Assembly (NCBI GenBank): GCA_021234155.1
Contig: JAJEKV010000091.1
Span: 1,059,501 to 1,123,500 of the forward strand
Direction: 5' to 3'
Length of the DNA stretch: 64,000 nucleotides
DNA from: Isoetes taiwanensis
Taxonomy: Eukaryota > Streptophyta > Lycopodiopsida > Isoetales > Isoetaceae
The position numbers and the translations under genes were made by a program. The notes under the pieces were generated by a model that saw only the letters and a program-made list of their open reading frames with translations, made no database searches and was not told the origin of the DNA. Shown in pieces: positions 25,011 through 36,719 of this stretch; positions within the stretch are counted from its first letter, which is position 1, and each line of letters opens with the position of its first letter.

Positions 25011-26290
25011 TCATCGATTTAGGTCTTGATTACCTTCACCCGGTAGACTTATCGGCTTTAGTGTAACATATTTCCAATTCTTCAATCGTGCTTGTTCACA
25101 CAAGATGACCCGGTTTCCTTTCAAGCGGTTACCCGCGAAACAACTTAAACCTCTATGAGCCACCCTTGTGCTTGATTTGGCCAAGTATGTAATGGGATCT
25201 TTGTGTATTTGCTTGGTCCCTTCCACGGCAGCGCGATCCGGTAGGTTACGTCCTATCAACATCATCCTTTCCAATTACCCGAAGTACGCAAGGAAACAAC
25301 AAGTATTGCATCTCACGGACGGACATAATCGGCACTACTCATCCGCGATCTGGCAGTTCCGCGAGGCTGACCAAAGCGGATGAAAGCACTATTGACACAT
25401 TCGCCGGTTCTGGCGGCACTACTCAGCGAATCTGGCCGGATGAAAGCATAATACCTTTTGATGTCCCGTTGTTGGTACCTTCATTCAGCGAGTTCGCGAA
25501 TTCACATGCATCGGTGACACCCTAAATCTCACCCCATCATACTTGGCTGCTCTCTAGTGAATGCCCCTTTAAGGACTGCCCCTTGCCCATCGTGCTCTCC
25601 CTTACCATGGGCTGTCCCAAAGAAATTCCATACTATTTCCTTCCCTAGCTCATGGTGATATCTTGGTAGGAAATAGAATGGCGGCGGATTTGAATTGGCT
25701 AGAACAACCATCGACCAAACTATATGCTTGGAGAAATCTACACCATTTGATACAAGCCATGAATTGTGCTTTCTAAGGCAGTCTTTGCTGCACAAAAGAG
25801 TGTCATGAAGCTTGTCATCACTCAAGTAAAAATGGGTTTCCTTCAATAGCTTTTTTCCCAGGAATGATGTCCATCCTATCACGTGATGTGGGCGAGAATT
25901 GTTATCGGTCATTGTGCCAATCTTTGGCTTTGAACCTCCCTTTGTATTTTTATCTTTGTAATTCTCGCAAAATCAATTCTACGAAACAATGGTGTCATCT
26001 TGGATATTGTCGGGCAACTCACGAATTGCATGGCACGCCATCTAGCCACAGTAATTGTGTGTACGAATATCTTCAATGTGGAACACGGATATGAAATGAA
26101 ATCCTTCAATGGCGTTCTCTTGTAAGACAATCGAGGGGGTGGCTTTGGTCCTTTCTTTTTTTCCCCTTGCCATTTGAGGTCTCATCTTGTGCTGCGGCTT
26201 GGGTATGTGTCCCACCAGCTTGCTTGGATTTCTTACTTTTGTTTCCCTTCTTCTCAACTTGTCTTTGCGGCTTGTTTTGTGTCCCACCCG
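25011..26290 (-). pseudogene. Transposon-associated protein with HGKGxxDG motif, broken
   Basis: Read on the minus strand, a lysine-rich N-terminal part (about 26460-26160) with a 24-residue tandem repeat is followed by frames containing LPRYHHELGKEIVWNFF and GTAHGKGEHDGQGAV (about 25690-25580). After a break comes RGLSCFAGNRLKGNRVI (about 25155-25100). From memory, an HGKGxxDGxGA motif followed by a Cys-rich tail occurs in many uncharacterised eukaryotic proteins that multiply with DNA transposons, including in seed-free plants. No function is established that I can cite. Several stops and frame changes separate the pieces. It could be a young gene with sequence errors. Confidence 0.5.
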
Positions 26291-26335
26291 ACTACCTTGG
26301 ATTTCTTACTTTTGTTTCCCTTCTTGGTGGCATTG
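26207..26335. repeat. 72-73-bp tandem duplication inside the lysine-rich coding stretch
   Basis: GTGTCCCACC begins copies at 26207 and 26279, each followed by TTGGATTTCTTACTTTTGTT. On the minus strand the repeat encodes KKGNKSKKSK-type sequence. A 72-bp period would keep frame at 24 codons, but a one-base difference between the copies shifts it. Confidence 0.8.
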
Positions 26336-26459
26336 GCTCTTTTCTTTTCTGCTGCCACTGGCACCTCCTTGGTAGCAGCGGATCTGCAACTCCACCAGCC
26401 TCTTACGTCTCCAGCTTTGGAATGCGTAACAAGGTGCGTAGCATAAAGCGGAAGATTAA

Positions 26460-27300
26460 GCGCGCAAGTTGAAAGCACAAAAGCGGTTTTCGGCGGATGA
26501 TAGCACATATCGGCATGTTGCGGCATGCAATAAAAAGTATTACCTTTTCAAAGCGTCTTCCATTCAAGCAAGAACTCATGATTCTCTCTCTCTCTTGGAC
26601 ATATAGGAAGAGTTTTTATGCCACGCCGACATATGCGCATCAGCGGTCATGTTTATGCCATTCTTCACCCTGCGCTCTTGTTGCAAACCACGACCCTCAA
26701 AGCTCATTTGGTTGAGTCATACATATATTGGCTGGCGGAACCGTCTCACCAGGTCCACAGACCTCGCGGGTGCACTTGCACTCTTCACCATGAAATCCGG
26801 TTTTTTTGACCTTAATGCATTCGGGGCTACCACGGCATACTCAACTTCATATGGTATATGCAACAACAGGTTTCCCTTTACGATACTTTCTTTACATAAA
26901 TAGGCTTCAACTTCTCGAAAGCCTTTAAGCAAGCAGGGTGTTCAGGGATGTGCCTTTTTGTATTGTTGAAATAGCTCGGTGAATGGTGGCCGTTGGTTAG
27001 AAATATTTATGCAACAATAGCAAAGAAAAATTTGTATGGAAACTTATACGTGTGACCTCCATAAGGTGCAAGGGATAAGAAATTCGAAGCTTGACTCTCC
27101 AGCGGTGTTCACAACATCTTTCTTGCAAGGAGAGACTACGCTATTTTGTTTTCGAATGTTATGCTTTGCTTGCAAGCGGGGGTGAGAGAATCGCACCTCA
27201 ACCTCCTTTGGAAGCTAGACCACGGACCATTTCAAGGGCGGCTTCCGATTTTTTCTTAATCGGCGGTTGCAATTGTTGACCTCATGCAACCTATCATAAG
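26460..27300 (-). other. Gene-like flank, unidentified
   Basis: A minus-strand frame at 26932-26717 reads plausible protein (for example HIPYEVEYAVVAPNALR) and lies upstream of the lysine-rich region, so it could be the N-terminal part of the HGKG protein. I recognise no domain. The overlapping plus-strand frames are probably shadows. Confidence 0.3.
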
Positions 27301-28350
27301 AAATATTGCACATTAATCAATGAACATATCTCATCCGGCATCACTTTCGGTGAGATACAAGCACTTAAAAGCACTTAAAAGCGAAGAAGCCACGGGCATG
27401 AAAGCAAGAATTAGATGCACCTAACAGCCACGCCATAGTGGAATTGCATCACCGATTTTGTGGAAGAAGCCATCACCGGTGTCGAGGTTACGGCTCTCCA
27501 AACATCATGGTTCCTTTGCCTCTTTGTGGCTGCCATTATCCATTTCAAGTTGTTGAGCAGCACCCCGCTGCCTTGCACTCCTTTGGATTTGGCAAAATTC
27601 GGGTTACGAGATTTCCATTTAGGTGGTGATGAACCACCCTCTTCATCACATCGGCCTTGAGTTGGTGAATGTTTTTGGTGAGCTTATTGAAGTAATCAAC
27701 TACTTGCTTGGCTATTTCTTGCACTGCGTCTCATGCTCGAGATCCTCCGTTCAGCCCATTTGCTTTTCTCATCTTATTCCGTAATCGTATTCTCTCTTTC
27801 TCATTTGCATCAATTTCTTGTAAATTGCGGAGGAAACTGGATCTTCACGTGATATTTCTGTGTTGCATTGACATCCAACAAATGCGGAACCTTTGTATTG
27901 GGATTCATCGGGCCGAAAATCAATGCTAAGCGTGTGATTGCCTCGGGCGGTATCGGGGGCGCCATGAAATTCGAGAGAGGGAGGATAAGTGAATTGGAGG
28001 GAGAAATTCCGCGGCCATGAAGTAATCAATTTACAGCGTACTACCACACCACTGTCGCGAAAATCCAGCCGAAGCCCACAATCATTTTCCTAACGGCTCG
28101 TTAGGTGAGGTGGGCGTCGCAGTACATGAAGGGCGTAAAAGAAATGGCAGGCGATTCGCCCATCGGCACCCAGATTAAGCAAAAGCGAGGGGGTGCGATG
28201 GCGGCTAAAACCTGCTATAAGCATCGCGTCCGGACGATGCTTTTACCCACAAGCATACTTTCACCCCGAGTTAGGCGGAGGGCCCTTCCAAGGTGATATA
28301 GTCACCACGAGAGGGAATTACCGTATTTGTACAATGGGAGCATCATTATA
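27300..28350. other. Unannotated stretch
   Basis: Small frames on both strands, none recognisable. Around 27365 there is a short duplication of AGCACTTAAA. Composition is moderately GC-rich and may include more of the broken gene region to the left. Confidence 0.3.
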
Positions 28351-28369
28351 GATTCAGGGCCGTCATTTT

Positions 28370-29580
28370 TAAGGAAATTTTATAGATTTTTTTTTTTTGA
28401 AGATGTGGTCTTTTTAAGGTGTGGTTTTTTAAAAGGAAGTTGTTCAAAAATCTTTTTTAAAAGGGTGTTGTTTTTAAGAAGGCGTTGTTTTTGAGGTGTG
28501 GTTTATAACTAGGTGTAGTTTTTAAGTAGTTGTTTTTTATGGAAGTGTTGTTTTTTTGAGGTGTGGTTTATAAGGAGGTGTAGTTTTAAAGTGGTTGTTT
28601 TTTAAGGAAGTTTTATAGTTTTAGGAAGTGGTGTTTTTTTTAATCGAGGTGTTGTTTTTGAGGTGTGGTTTATAAGCAAGTGTAGTTTTTAAATAGCTGT
28701 TTTTAAAAAGTATGGTTTTTTAAAGTGTGGTTTATAAGTGGGTGTAGTTTTTAAGTGGCAGTTTTTTTAATGAAGTATGGTTTTTGAAGTTTAGATGTAG
28801 TTTTTTAAGTGGTTTTTTTTAAAAGTGTGGTTTTACGAAGTGGTGTGGTTTATAACTAGGTAGTAGCTATTTATTAAGGAAGTTTGGTTTTTTGAGGTGT
28901 GATTTATAACTAGGGGTAGTTTCTAAGTAGCTGTTTTTTTTAAAGGAAGTATGGTTTTGAGGCTTGACCATGCCAAAGTAGCTCAAAGCAATTTGTTTAT
29001 ATAACTAGGTGTAGTTTTAAGTAGTTGTTTTATATGGAAGTATAATTTTTAGAAGTGTGGTTTATAGTGGCGTGTAGTTTTTAAGTGGTTGTTTTAAGGA
29101 GGAAGTATGGTTTTCTGAAGTGGTGTGATTTTTTTAATTGAGATGTTGTTTTTTGAGGTGTGGTTTATAAGTGGGTGTAGTTTTTAAATGGCTGTTTTTT
29201 AAATAAGTATGGTTTTTTGAAGTGTGGTTTATTTAAGCGGGTGTAGTTTTTAAGTGGCCATTTTTTAATGAAATATGATTTTCTGAAGTGGTGTAGTTTA
29301 TAATTAGGTGTAGTTTTTAAGAAGCTATTTTTAAGGAAGTATGATTTTTTTAGGTGTGTTTTATATAACTAGGTGTAGTTTTTTAAGTAGCTGTTTTTTA
29401 AAGTAAGTATGGTTTTTTTAGGTGTGGTTTTTAAGTAGGTGTAGTTTTTAAGTGGTTTTTTTCTAAAGAAGTGTGGTTTTCTGAAGTGGTGTGGTTTATA
29501 ACAAGGTGTAGTTTTTACGTAGCTATTTCTTAAGGAAGTATAGTTTTTTTGAGGTGTTTTTGAGGCTATTTCTTAAGCAA
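28370..29580. repeat. T-rich tandem array, unit about 65 bp
   Basis: Roughly 18 degenerate units of a sequence containing GTGTGGTTTATAA, then GGTGTAGTTTTTAAGTGG, then TTTTTTAAGGAAGTATGG. The landmark GTGTAGTTTTT recurs at intervals near 65 bp (for example about 29177, 29241, 29308, 29374, 29440 and 29504). It stops about 100 bp before the third foldback-type element begins. No coding capacity. Confidence 0.85.
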
Positions 29581-29679
29581 AGCACCACCACTTGGAATAT
29601 TGTTTGTGTGCTCAAATTTGGAAATGTATCGTATTGTTTTACATTCGTGAAAAATACCTTCAGCGGTTAGATCCAAGGT

Positions 29680-30395
29680 GGCTCAAACATGCCCGCCGGG
29701 CTCCAACATGCCACATGGCCTCCAACATGCCAAGGTGGCTCAAGCATGCCACACGGGGTCAAACATACCAAGATGGCCCAAACATGCCACGCAGGCTCCT
29801 ACATGCCACCTATAGGCTCCAACATGCCACCTAGGCTCCAACATGCCAGCGTGCCACAAACATGCCATCTAGGCTCCAATATGCCACCTAGGATCCAACA
29901 TGCCAAGGTGGCTCAAACATGCCATATGGGCTCCAACATGCCACCTCGGCTAGAACATGCCAAGGTGGCTCAAACATGCCACCTAGGCTCCAACATGTCA
30001 CCTAGACTCAAACATGCCAAGGTGGCTCAAAATTCCCAGCTCCAACATGCCACCTAGGCTCCAACATGCCAAGGTGGCTCAAATATGTCGTGGGCTCCAA
30101 CATAACACCTAGGCTCAAACATGCCAAGGTGGCTCAAACATGCCGTGGGCTCCAACATGCCAACATGTCTCAAACATGCCATCTAGGCTCCAACATGCCA
30201 AGGTGGCTCAAACATGCCATGTGGGCTCCAGCGTGCCACCTAGGCTCCAACACCGCCAAGGTGGCTCAAGCATGCCGCCTAGGCAGCAGCGAGCTCAATA
30301 TGCCACATAGGCTCCAACATGCCAAGGTGGCTCATACATGTGACGTGGGCTCCAACATGCCAAGGTGGCTCAAACATGCCACGCAGGCTAGGATA
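29680..30395 (+). repeat. Minisatellite array of copy C
   Basis: About 37 units of the same 19-bp sequence as in the arrays at 535-805 and 56610-56890, in the same orientation (ACATGCCACCTAGGCTCCA alternating with ACATGCCAAGGTGGCTCAA). It is longer than either of those left-arm arrays. Confidence 0.92.
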
Positions 30396-30403
30396 TAGAC
30401 TCT

Positions 30404-30451
30404 GAAATGTAAACCCTGTGAGTTACTAGGTTCTTGAAGGGTTTACGTTTT
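30404..30451. repeat. Hairpin module with AAACCCT stem (copy C, first)
   Basis: GAAATGTAAACCCT pairs with AGGGTTTACGTTTTGA across a loop of about 20 nt. The stem contains AAACCCT/AGGGTTT, the plant telomere-repeat heptamer in the telo-box register. The loop carries TTACTAGGTTCTTG, as in the second module. Confidence 0.8.
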
Positions 30452-30721
30452 GAAGCTTGAGTTTTCATCACTTGAGCAGAGGATTTGGGCCCGGGGAGTT
30501 GCAATTGGTAATGTGGAGCAAAGAGAACTAACAAAATTGATTTTGGATTTATTCTCTTCGATCGTGATTTAGAATTCAATAGCAGTTTTTGCAGTAGCAA
30601 TCATGTTTGGGACAATTCGGGATGGCCGGTAGACTGAAACTCCATTTTTTAGGTGGTCATGTCTCTACATGCATGTCTAGAGATGGTGCATCAAGTTATC
30701 CATGCAAGCGACCCGTCTCAA

Positions 30722-30778
30722 CCTCGAAATGTAAACCCTATGAGTTACTAGGTTCTTGTAGGGTTTACGCTTTGGAGG
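30722..30778. repeat. Hairpin module with AAACCCT stem (copy C, centre of palindrome)
   Basis: CCTCGAAATGTAAACCCT pairs with AGGGTTTACGCTTTGGAGG. It lies at the symmetry centre between the two arms of copy C and matches the central hairpin of the better copy at 58215-58274. Confidence 0.8.
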
Positions 30779-30944
30779 TTGATACCATGGTCGTTTTATG
30801 GTTAACTTGGTGCAAATCTCTAAACATGCATCTTGAGGGTCATAGCAACCAGAATGATCCAAAATAATATCTTGCTACTGCAAAAGCGGCTCTGCACCTC
30901 TAATTGCCACATCAGGAGGAGGATAGATCCAAACTCCAATTTGC

Positions 30945-31480
30945 AAAAAATATGGGAGATGACATGGCATGAGTGGTGAGGTGGAAAAACATGAGGGGTG
31001 GAAAAGTGGAGAATTTGCGTGAACAATTTTGCAACCTTTTATAAAAGCATATTTCTCCATGGTGACATGGCCCATTTCTTTTGATGGTGTGGCAAATCAG
31101 TGCAAGCAAGGTGACGTGGCACTGGAAAATGATGAGGTGTCATAAGAAAGAGAAACCAAACTTCTTCCTTTATAAAAAGTTCCTTTATGAAAAGGTGACT
31201 ATTTGCAAAAAATATTGGTGATGACATGGCATGAGCATGTGAGGTGGCAAATATAATGATGACGTGGCAAAACATGAAGGAATAGAAAAATTCAAACTTT
31301 GTCTAGCCAATTTGCAACTTTTTGGAAGCATATTTCCGCAAAGTCGCATTATGACTAACACATTTGGTATGGCAGACTGAATAGGCCAAATTGAGGTGTC
31401 AATATGTGATGTGCCAAATACTATAACAATATTGATATTGATACTCATTGAGGTAAGATAATCATCTTTTGCCCTTTGAG
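30945..31480 (+). repeat. Second dispersed repeat family, copy 1
   Basis: Contains GGGAGATGACATGGCATGAG near 30953, AAAGAGAAACCAAACTTC near 31147, and a second GATGACATGGCATGAGCAT block near 31218. The same order of blocks is found at about 33990-34390, and part of it reverse-complemented at about 33070-33250. It directly continues copy C of the foldback-type element and shares its GACATGG style, so it may be an older branch of the same family. Confidence 0.7.
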
Positions 31481-31489
31481 CTTCTAAAA

Positions 31490-33060
31490 ACATGCTAATC
31501 CTATAAGTAGCTTATGATGCGCCAAATGATTTATAGAAGAACTAGAAATGTGTGCCCGACGATGCGGCATTAGTGTGGGCGTTTAGAATGAGTAGAAGTG
31601 ATGGATTTTGTAGGCGAGAATAATAAGCTATAAATGTAGATGTATTTGTAGATGTTACGTAGGTATTGCCCAAGTGTAAAGCATTTAATGGATGCATTGC
31701 ATTAGCCATATGCACATGGAATGGGTAGTAACATAGTGTTGGATAGAATGGGTAGATATAATAGACTACATGGAATCTAGGGTAATCAACCTTAAACATT
31801 AAACCAATGCAATCTAATAATTTGCCATTTGAGAGGGGAGGGCGATGGGATGGGAGGGAGGGAGGGAGGGAGGGAGGGGGAGCTATGGTCAAATGTGGAC
31901 AATGTTCTTTTAAATAGACATCATAAGGCATCGAGCTTTAGTTTGTGTTTCACATTGCGTCCGTTTCTTTTTTTGTCTTCTAGTTAATGGTAGAAGTTAT
32001 CTTTTATGTTGTACATGAGAAGTTTTTTTTGTTGTGTGTTTTGATTTGGGGGATGTCATTACACTAATTGTAGCGGCGTGTGTGTATTCTTTGGAGTTTA
32101 GTTGTTTGCCAGTTCTTGGGTTTCTATCTAGTTAAACTCTGAATATAATTCTAAAAAAGACCTCTTAAAATTATATCAATGATCATCATTCGATGATCAT
32201 TCGAATAGAATCTGCAACAATAGCAAATCATGTATACCCTAGAAGGTGCACAAACGGTTTTATCACAGGTAACAAATAATCTTAAATAACATGTACATTA
32301 AATACTCATCAATCAAATGAAGCACTTAACCATGTTAATGGCAAAGTAGCGGACTTCCGGCCCGCTCCCAAGCACTGTGAAAGAATGAAAACAAAAATGC
32401 ATTCGACAACGGAATAGAGGGTAGAAAGCGTGAATTGTAGAGGGCAAATGTATGAATTTGTCCACATTACGTTTGTGAGTTGGAATTATTGACTTGGATC
32501 TCGGATCGTGGGATATTCGAGTTCCTAGATGACCTCCTAGGCGACCTCCTAGGCAATTATTGCTGTCACACCTCCTAGATGCTGCTTCTTGGGGCGCGTG
32601 ATTAGGGCTGCTATGGTAGGAGAGAAGCTGTCCTTTCTCCAGCACCGCTACTGCACGAACACAATTCCTCAGCCAAAATCGTTGTTTATCTTTTACCACT
32701 CCTTGTCCTAGTTTTCTTTGTACTACTTCTTTCTATATGACTCTTAGGAATCTGAATAAGCATTGTCTGTTGGGAGACGAAGAAGGTGTGAACTTTGTAG
32801 TAGTCCCTCATCCAGAACTAATGTATATACTTTTTATTTTCAAAAAATAAAAATGGCACCTCTTTATCTTCAAAAAAAAAAAAAAAAAAAAGAGAAAATC
32901 ACACTTCGAATACTCTGGAACGACAAATTGAATGTTCCACAATATTCAGAATATTGATATTACCCCATATGGGACCAAGTTTCATGACAATCTGATTCAT
33001 TGGCATCTCTACTTTAAGCACCTCCTGGTCTAGAATGGTCTAGTCATTTTCTACCAAAAG
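31490..33060. other. Unannotated stretch with simple repeats
   Basis: Includes a GGGA tract at 31847-31880, a short triple repeat of GACCTCCTAGG near 32528-32575 and an A run at about 32870-32891. The minus-strand frames at 31542-31931 and 32313-32699 show low-complexity composition and no recognised domain. Confidence 0.4.
31847..31880. repeat. GGGA microsatellite
   Basis: About seven tandem copies of GGGA, ending in a short G run. Confidence 0.9.
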
Positions 33061-33069
33061 TGCCTAAAA

Positions 33070-33250
33070 TGCTTAATCATCACGTGAAATGGCACATCAT
33101 CTAAAAAATACCATGTCATCATGGTAAAATATGCTTCTTCTAAAAAACTGCAAAATAGGCTAGGCAAATTCTTCATTCTTCCATCCATCCATATTTTGCC
33201 ACATCATAACTCATTTTTTCCACCTCATTGCTCATCTTGGCCACCTCACC
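33070..33250 (-). repeat. Second dispersed repeat family, inverted copy
   Basis: Its reverse complement contains GAAGAATTTGCCTAG, TTAGAAGAAGCATATT and ATGATGACATGG in the same order as 34260-34350 on the plus strand. Together with the copy at 33990-34390 it makes an inverted pair about 0.8 kb apart. Confidence 0.65.
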
Positions 33251-33259
33251 ATTGTTTCT

Positions 33260-33980
33260 AATAGAAACTTGATTGCCCTTAGCTAGTTAGAACCTAATAG
33301 GGTATTGAGGTGGGATGACCCCATTGCACACATGTCCTGCATTGAATCATGTTCAGAAGCCCTGATTGTATAAGTGAAATAGTGCACCTCAATTTTGCCA
33401 AATACCCCCCTCTGGGCAATCTAGAATATGGAGCACACAGGTACATGGCATAGCAAATCGGTGCAATATTTAGAAACATGAGAAGTTACAAGAGCGTTTG
33501 ACTAAATATAAGGTATGCAATTTGGTTCCTACTTCCTCTTACTTAAAGAAAAGGGGTTTTTTTCATATTTACGTTTACCATGCTTGATTTTCATGCATGC
33601 GCCTTTGTCTAGTATAACGCATGTTTGCCACTCGTCTTTATCTAGTATAGGTTGGCTTAGGCACCACTCTGCCATCTCGATTTGAGTACTGGTACCATTT
33701 TCTGGAAATGGGAAAGGTATGAACACATGAACTTTTGAGCTTTTTGAGTTATTCTATCAATCTTTTCTCGTACAGATTGATCAGCTTAAGTGATCTGAAG
33801 GCTCTAACTCCAACTTGAGCATAGTTTCAAGTTTGCCTTAAGTTTCTACAGGTTGTGGTTGAAATCTGCTTTATTAGAGCAGAGTGGCAATGCAGGAGTA
33901 GGATAGTGGCGCATAAGGTAATATGGCAATGATATGGCCCTAGAAATAATGAGGTGGCATCAAAAGAGCAAGAAAACTTC
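33260..33980. other. Unannotated stretch between inverted copies
   Basis: Spacer between the inverted and direct copies of the second repeat family. No gene recognised. Confidence 0.35.
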
Positions 33981-33989
33981 TTTATTTGC

Positions 33990-34390
33990 CAAAACTATGG
34001 GAGATGACATGGCATGAGTATGGTGAGCTGTCAAAGATGAGAGTGGTGGAAAAATGCAAAATTTGCTTAGACAATGCATTTTAAATAGGAAATGACTAGG
34101 CCAATTAAAAGATAAGTAGGTTATAGTGGCAAGCAAGGTGATTGAAATGATGAGGTGTTATAATAAAGAGAAACCAAACTTCCTTTCTTTTGGACATGTG
34201 ACTTTTACAGCAAATATGGGTGATGACATGGCATGAGCATATGAGTGATGACATGGCAAAAGATGAAGGGATAGAAAAATGAAGAATTTGCCTAGTGCAA
34301 CTTCTTAGAAGAAGCATATTCACTATAATGACATGGCATTTCTTTGAAAGATGTGGCACACCACATTATATGACTAACGCATTCGCAAGC
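33990..34390 (+). repeat. Second dispersed repeat family, copy 2
   Basis: A direct repeat of about 30945-31370, roughly 3 kb downstream, with GGGAGATGACATGGCATGAG near 34000, AAAGAGAAACCAAACTTCCT near 34164 and GATGACATGGCATGAGCATA near 34213. The copies have diverged by substitutions and indels. Confidence 0.7.
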
Positions 34391-34399
34391 GCCTCCCAT

Positions 34400-35530
34400 T
34401 CTTGCAACGATCGCATTGTACAGAAATTCGGAATTGGGTATGGTATTTGTTAATCTGCCAAGATTTGTAGGTTTGAATTGATGGGTGGATACATGCCGAT
34501 CCCGTGCAGATGAACCTCAGTGGTGAGCTATCCCAGTGCCAAATTGCTCTATGTAGCAAATGATTTTAGACCTCCATCCCTATCTTACCTGTTAACGTGA
34601 AACTATTACGTCACAACTATTTCTACAACATGTTTCTTAACAATATGTTTTCCTAGCGATATAGGTTGTAACATGCCACATAAATTTGAAACACATGGTT
34701 CAGACATGCCACATAGGCTTAAACATGCCACTTAGTCTGGACCATTTTTTTAAATTGTAACTATGTTATGGGTAGAACTTCGATGCTTCTCAAGAAACAA
34801 GAGGGAAAATAAAGTACATTAACAATGCATGGGGCAAGGAATAATGTAGTGAAATTGTTTGTTACCTGGCGGTTAATCCATGCATTTATCGTGAGTGCTC
34901 CATCAGATTTTTCATATGTTGGATTATTGAGTTGGAATGTTCATAGCCATCAGATTATAATGCTTATGAAATGTACAATATTGAAACAGTTGCTTGAGGT
35001 CGTTCGAAGTCTAGATTCAAACATTGGTCCTCCTCTCTAGAGGCTGGGTATATTTCTCACTAGATGTTATTATATTGTAGAGCACATGGTACTCTTTTGG
35101 AGGGTATGTTCGATACCAAGTGTCCCTCACAACGTTCTCTTTAGAGCCTCTCTAGAATCCAGTATGTTTCATACCCGATGTCCTTCCTGATGGTCACAAT
35201 GCAAACCAATAAGGGAGTCGGTCGAAAAAAATGTGCGACCACAATCAATTTCTTGGAGCGATAATGATACTGAGTAGACCAATGATCTAATGAGTGAGGA
35301 ACTTAATAATACAACCCTAACGAATAGAAAATCCTGAAAGTATAAAAACACAACACCCATCCAAACTGAATATTTGCAAAGCAAGGGCCTATCTATGTCC
35401 AGATTAGATATGCCTGCGGGGCTTCCATAGGTAACACCAGATTAAATATAAAAGGAACAATCAATGGCGGGAAACTTTTCAAAGTATGGACGGTTCACAC
35501 ATAATCCACGTCATCGATCCAAGAAGAGAA
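34400..35530. other. Unannotated stretch
   Basis: No gene recognised. Three isolated relics of the 19-bp minisatellite unit (ACATGCCACATA and ACATGCCACTTAG types) lie at about 34670-34735, showing that the unit also occurs outside the arrays. Confidence 0.4.
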
Positions 35531-35536
35531 ATTTGA

Positions 35537-36616
35537 TTGGCCGTTTATCCACCGCTTGCAAATCTCGTTTTTAACCCTAATTCGTGCATCCCTTTTCTTC
35601 TTCTGTTGCCTTCGGCTTGCCGCCAAAATTCAAGCCATCTCTGTGGCCTCCATCTTTGCCGCCTCCATCTCTGTTGCTCCACTCCATCTCTGTCGCCATC
35701 TATGCAGCCATTGGTTCTGATCTATCTTCATGAGCGGCATCGGCCCAGCAGCAGTGGCACAATACATTAACCGAGTTTTCGGTGGCAATAAAGCGCCCTC
35801 CTTAGCGGGGCGTGATCTCTTAAGCGGCCACGGATGCATGGCCTTGAAAAATGTCGAGCTGTTCCGGCTTCTAGCTTTTGTTGCAACACTCATACAGCTT
35901 CATTCCGCCCATGGCAACGGAATTCTAAGGACCCACGACCTACAAAGGATTACAGTAACAATTCATCACGGTGTGGGAATTTTCTTTGCCTCTAGTTCGG
36001 CCATCTCTGCAGCTATTGTTTCTACCCCAGCTAGAAGCTTTTTAAATGTGGCTTAGGAACCGGGAAAGAAGGTTTCTGTCTTAGGAACCTGTCTTCAGAA
36101 TCTATTTTAAAACAAGGGAAGAAGGTTTCGTTCTGGTGAAAAATGGCTGCCAATCAACATGTATGAAGTAGGAGGTCATCTTCCAAACCCTATTTTTTTC
36201 TTAAAAAGCTGTTTCAAACGAATTCGTGGTGGACTGCAGGTTGTGATCACTTTCTAAGGAGGCCCGCAGAGGCATCGACCTCGAAATATAGGCTTTACCA
36301 CTTCCAAGTCAGAGCTCTCGCCCTTTCTTCAATCGTGGGCATGGATTAAATCCCGCCTTTGTAGACAATAGATTTGTTGATTAAGCGGGGGCTTGATGTT
36401 ATTCCCCATCTTGATATAATGAGCATTTTACGTTCAGCGTTTTCTTTGCTTGCCTTCTTCAAGAATATGGCAATTTTGCTGCCTTACAAGGCGAGGAAGC
36501 TTGAGGGTTATGGTGATATGTGGGCAAGTTTTCTTTGCCAAACCTTGTACTCGGCACGGCCGCAAACACCTATGGTGGCTCTACCTATGGCTGGCTCTAT
36601 GGCTGAAGATGTTTAA
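35537..36616 (+). other. Possible unidentified gene, very uncertain
   Basis: A pyrimidine-rich segment with repeated CCATCTCTG (35630-35710) resembles a plant 5' leader and is preceded by CTTTAACCCTAATTC-like sequence near 35570. Plus-strand frames follow: 35730-36056 (with hydrophobic FRLLAFVATLIQL) and 36374-36616 (with SLLAFFKNMAILLPYKARKL). The two could be exons of one membrane or secreted protein, but I recognise no family and no splice pair is convincing. Confidence 0.25.
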
Positions 36617-36719
36617 ATCTTGTTTAGAATGATTGTATTTCTAAATTTGTTTCCGCAGTTAATGGCAGCAAGCAAGTTTTTCTTTGAAAATATCTTTGTT
36701 ACGATTGTGAATTAGAAGC

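Larger units (their letters stand above)
30395..30945. mobile_element. Foldback-type element, copy C core (right arm truncated)
   Basis: Sequence here is a diverged relative of 57880-58450. It shares a hairpin module (30404-30451), a GTTTGGGACAATTCGGGATGG block near 30605, a central hairpin (30722-30778), and then the complementary arm with GAATGATCCAAAATAATAT near 30850. Homology to the right arm stops near 30945, where the second repeat family begins, and no right-hand minisatellite array follows. It is therefore an incomplete or internally recombined copy. Confidence 0.7.

Noticed and set aside
26167-26472. Three overlapping plus-strand hydrophobic frames as membrane proteins
   Set aside because: They are antisense readings of the lysine-rich repeat on the minus strand, where AAG/AAA codons appear as Phe/Leu/Ser-rich sequence.
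32313-32699. 128-codon minus-strand frame as a gene
   Set aside because: No domain, surrounded by simple repeats, and partly built from a short GACCTCCTAGG repeat.
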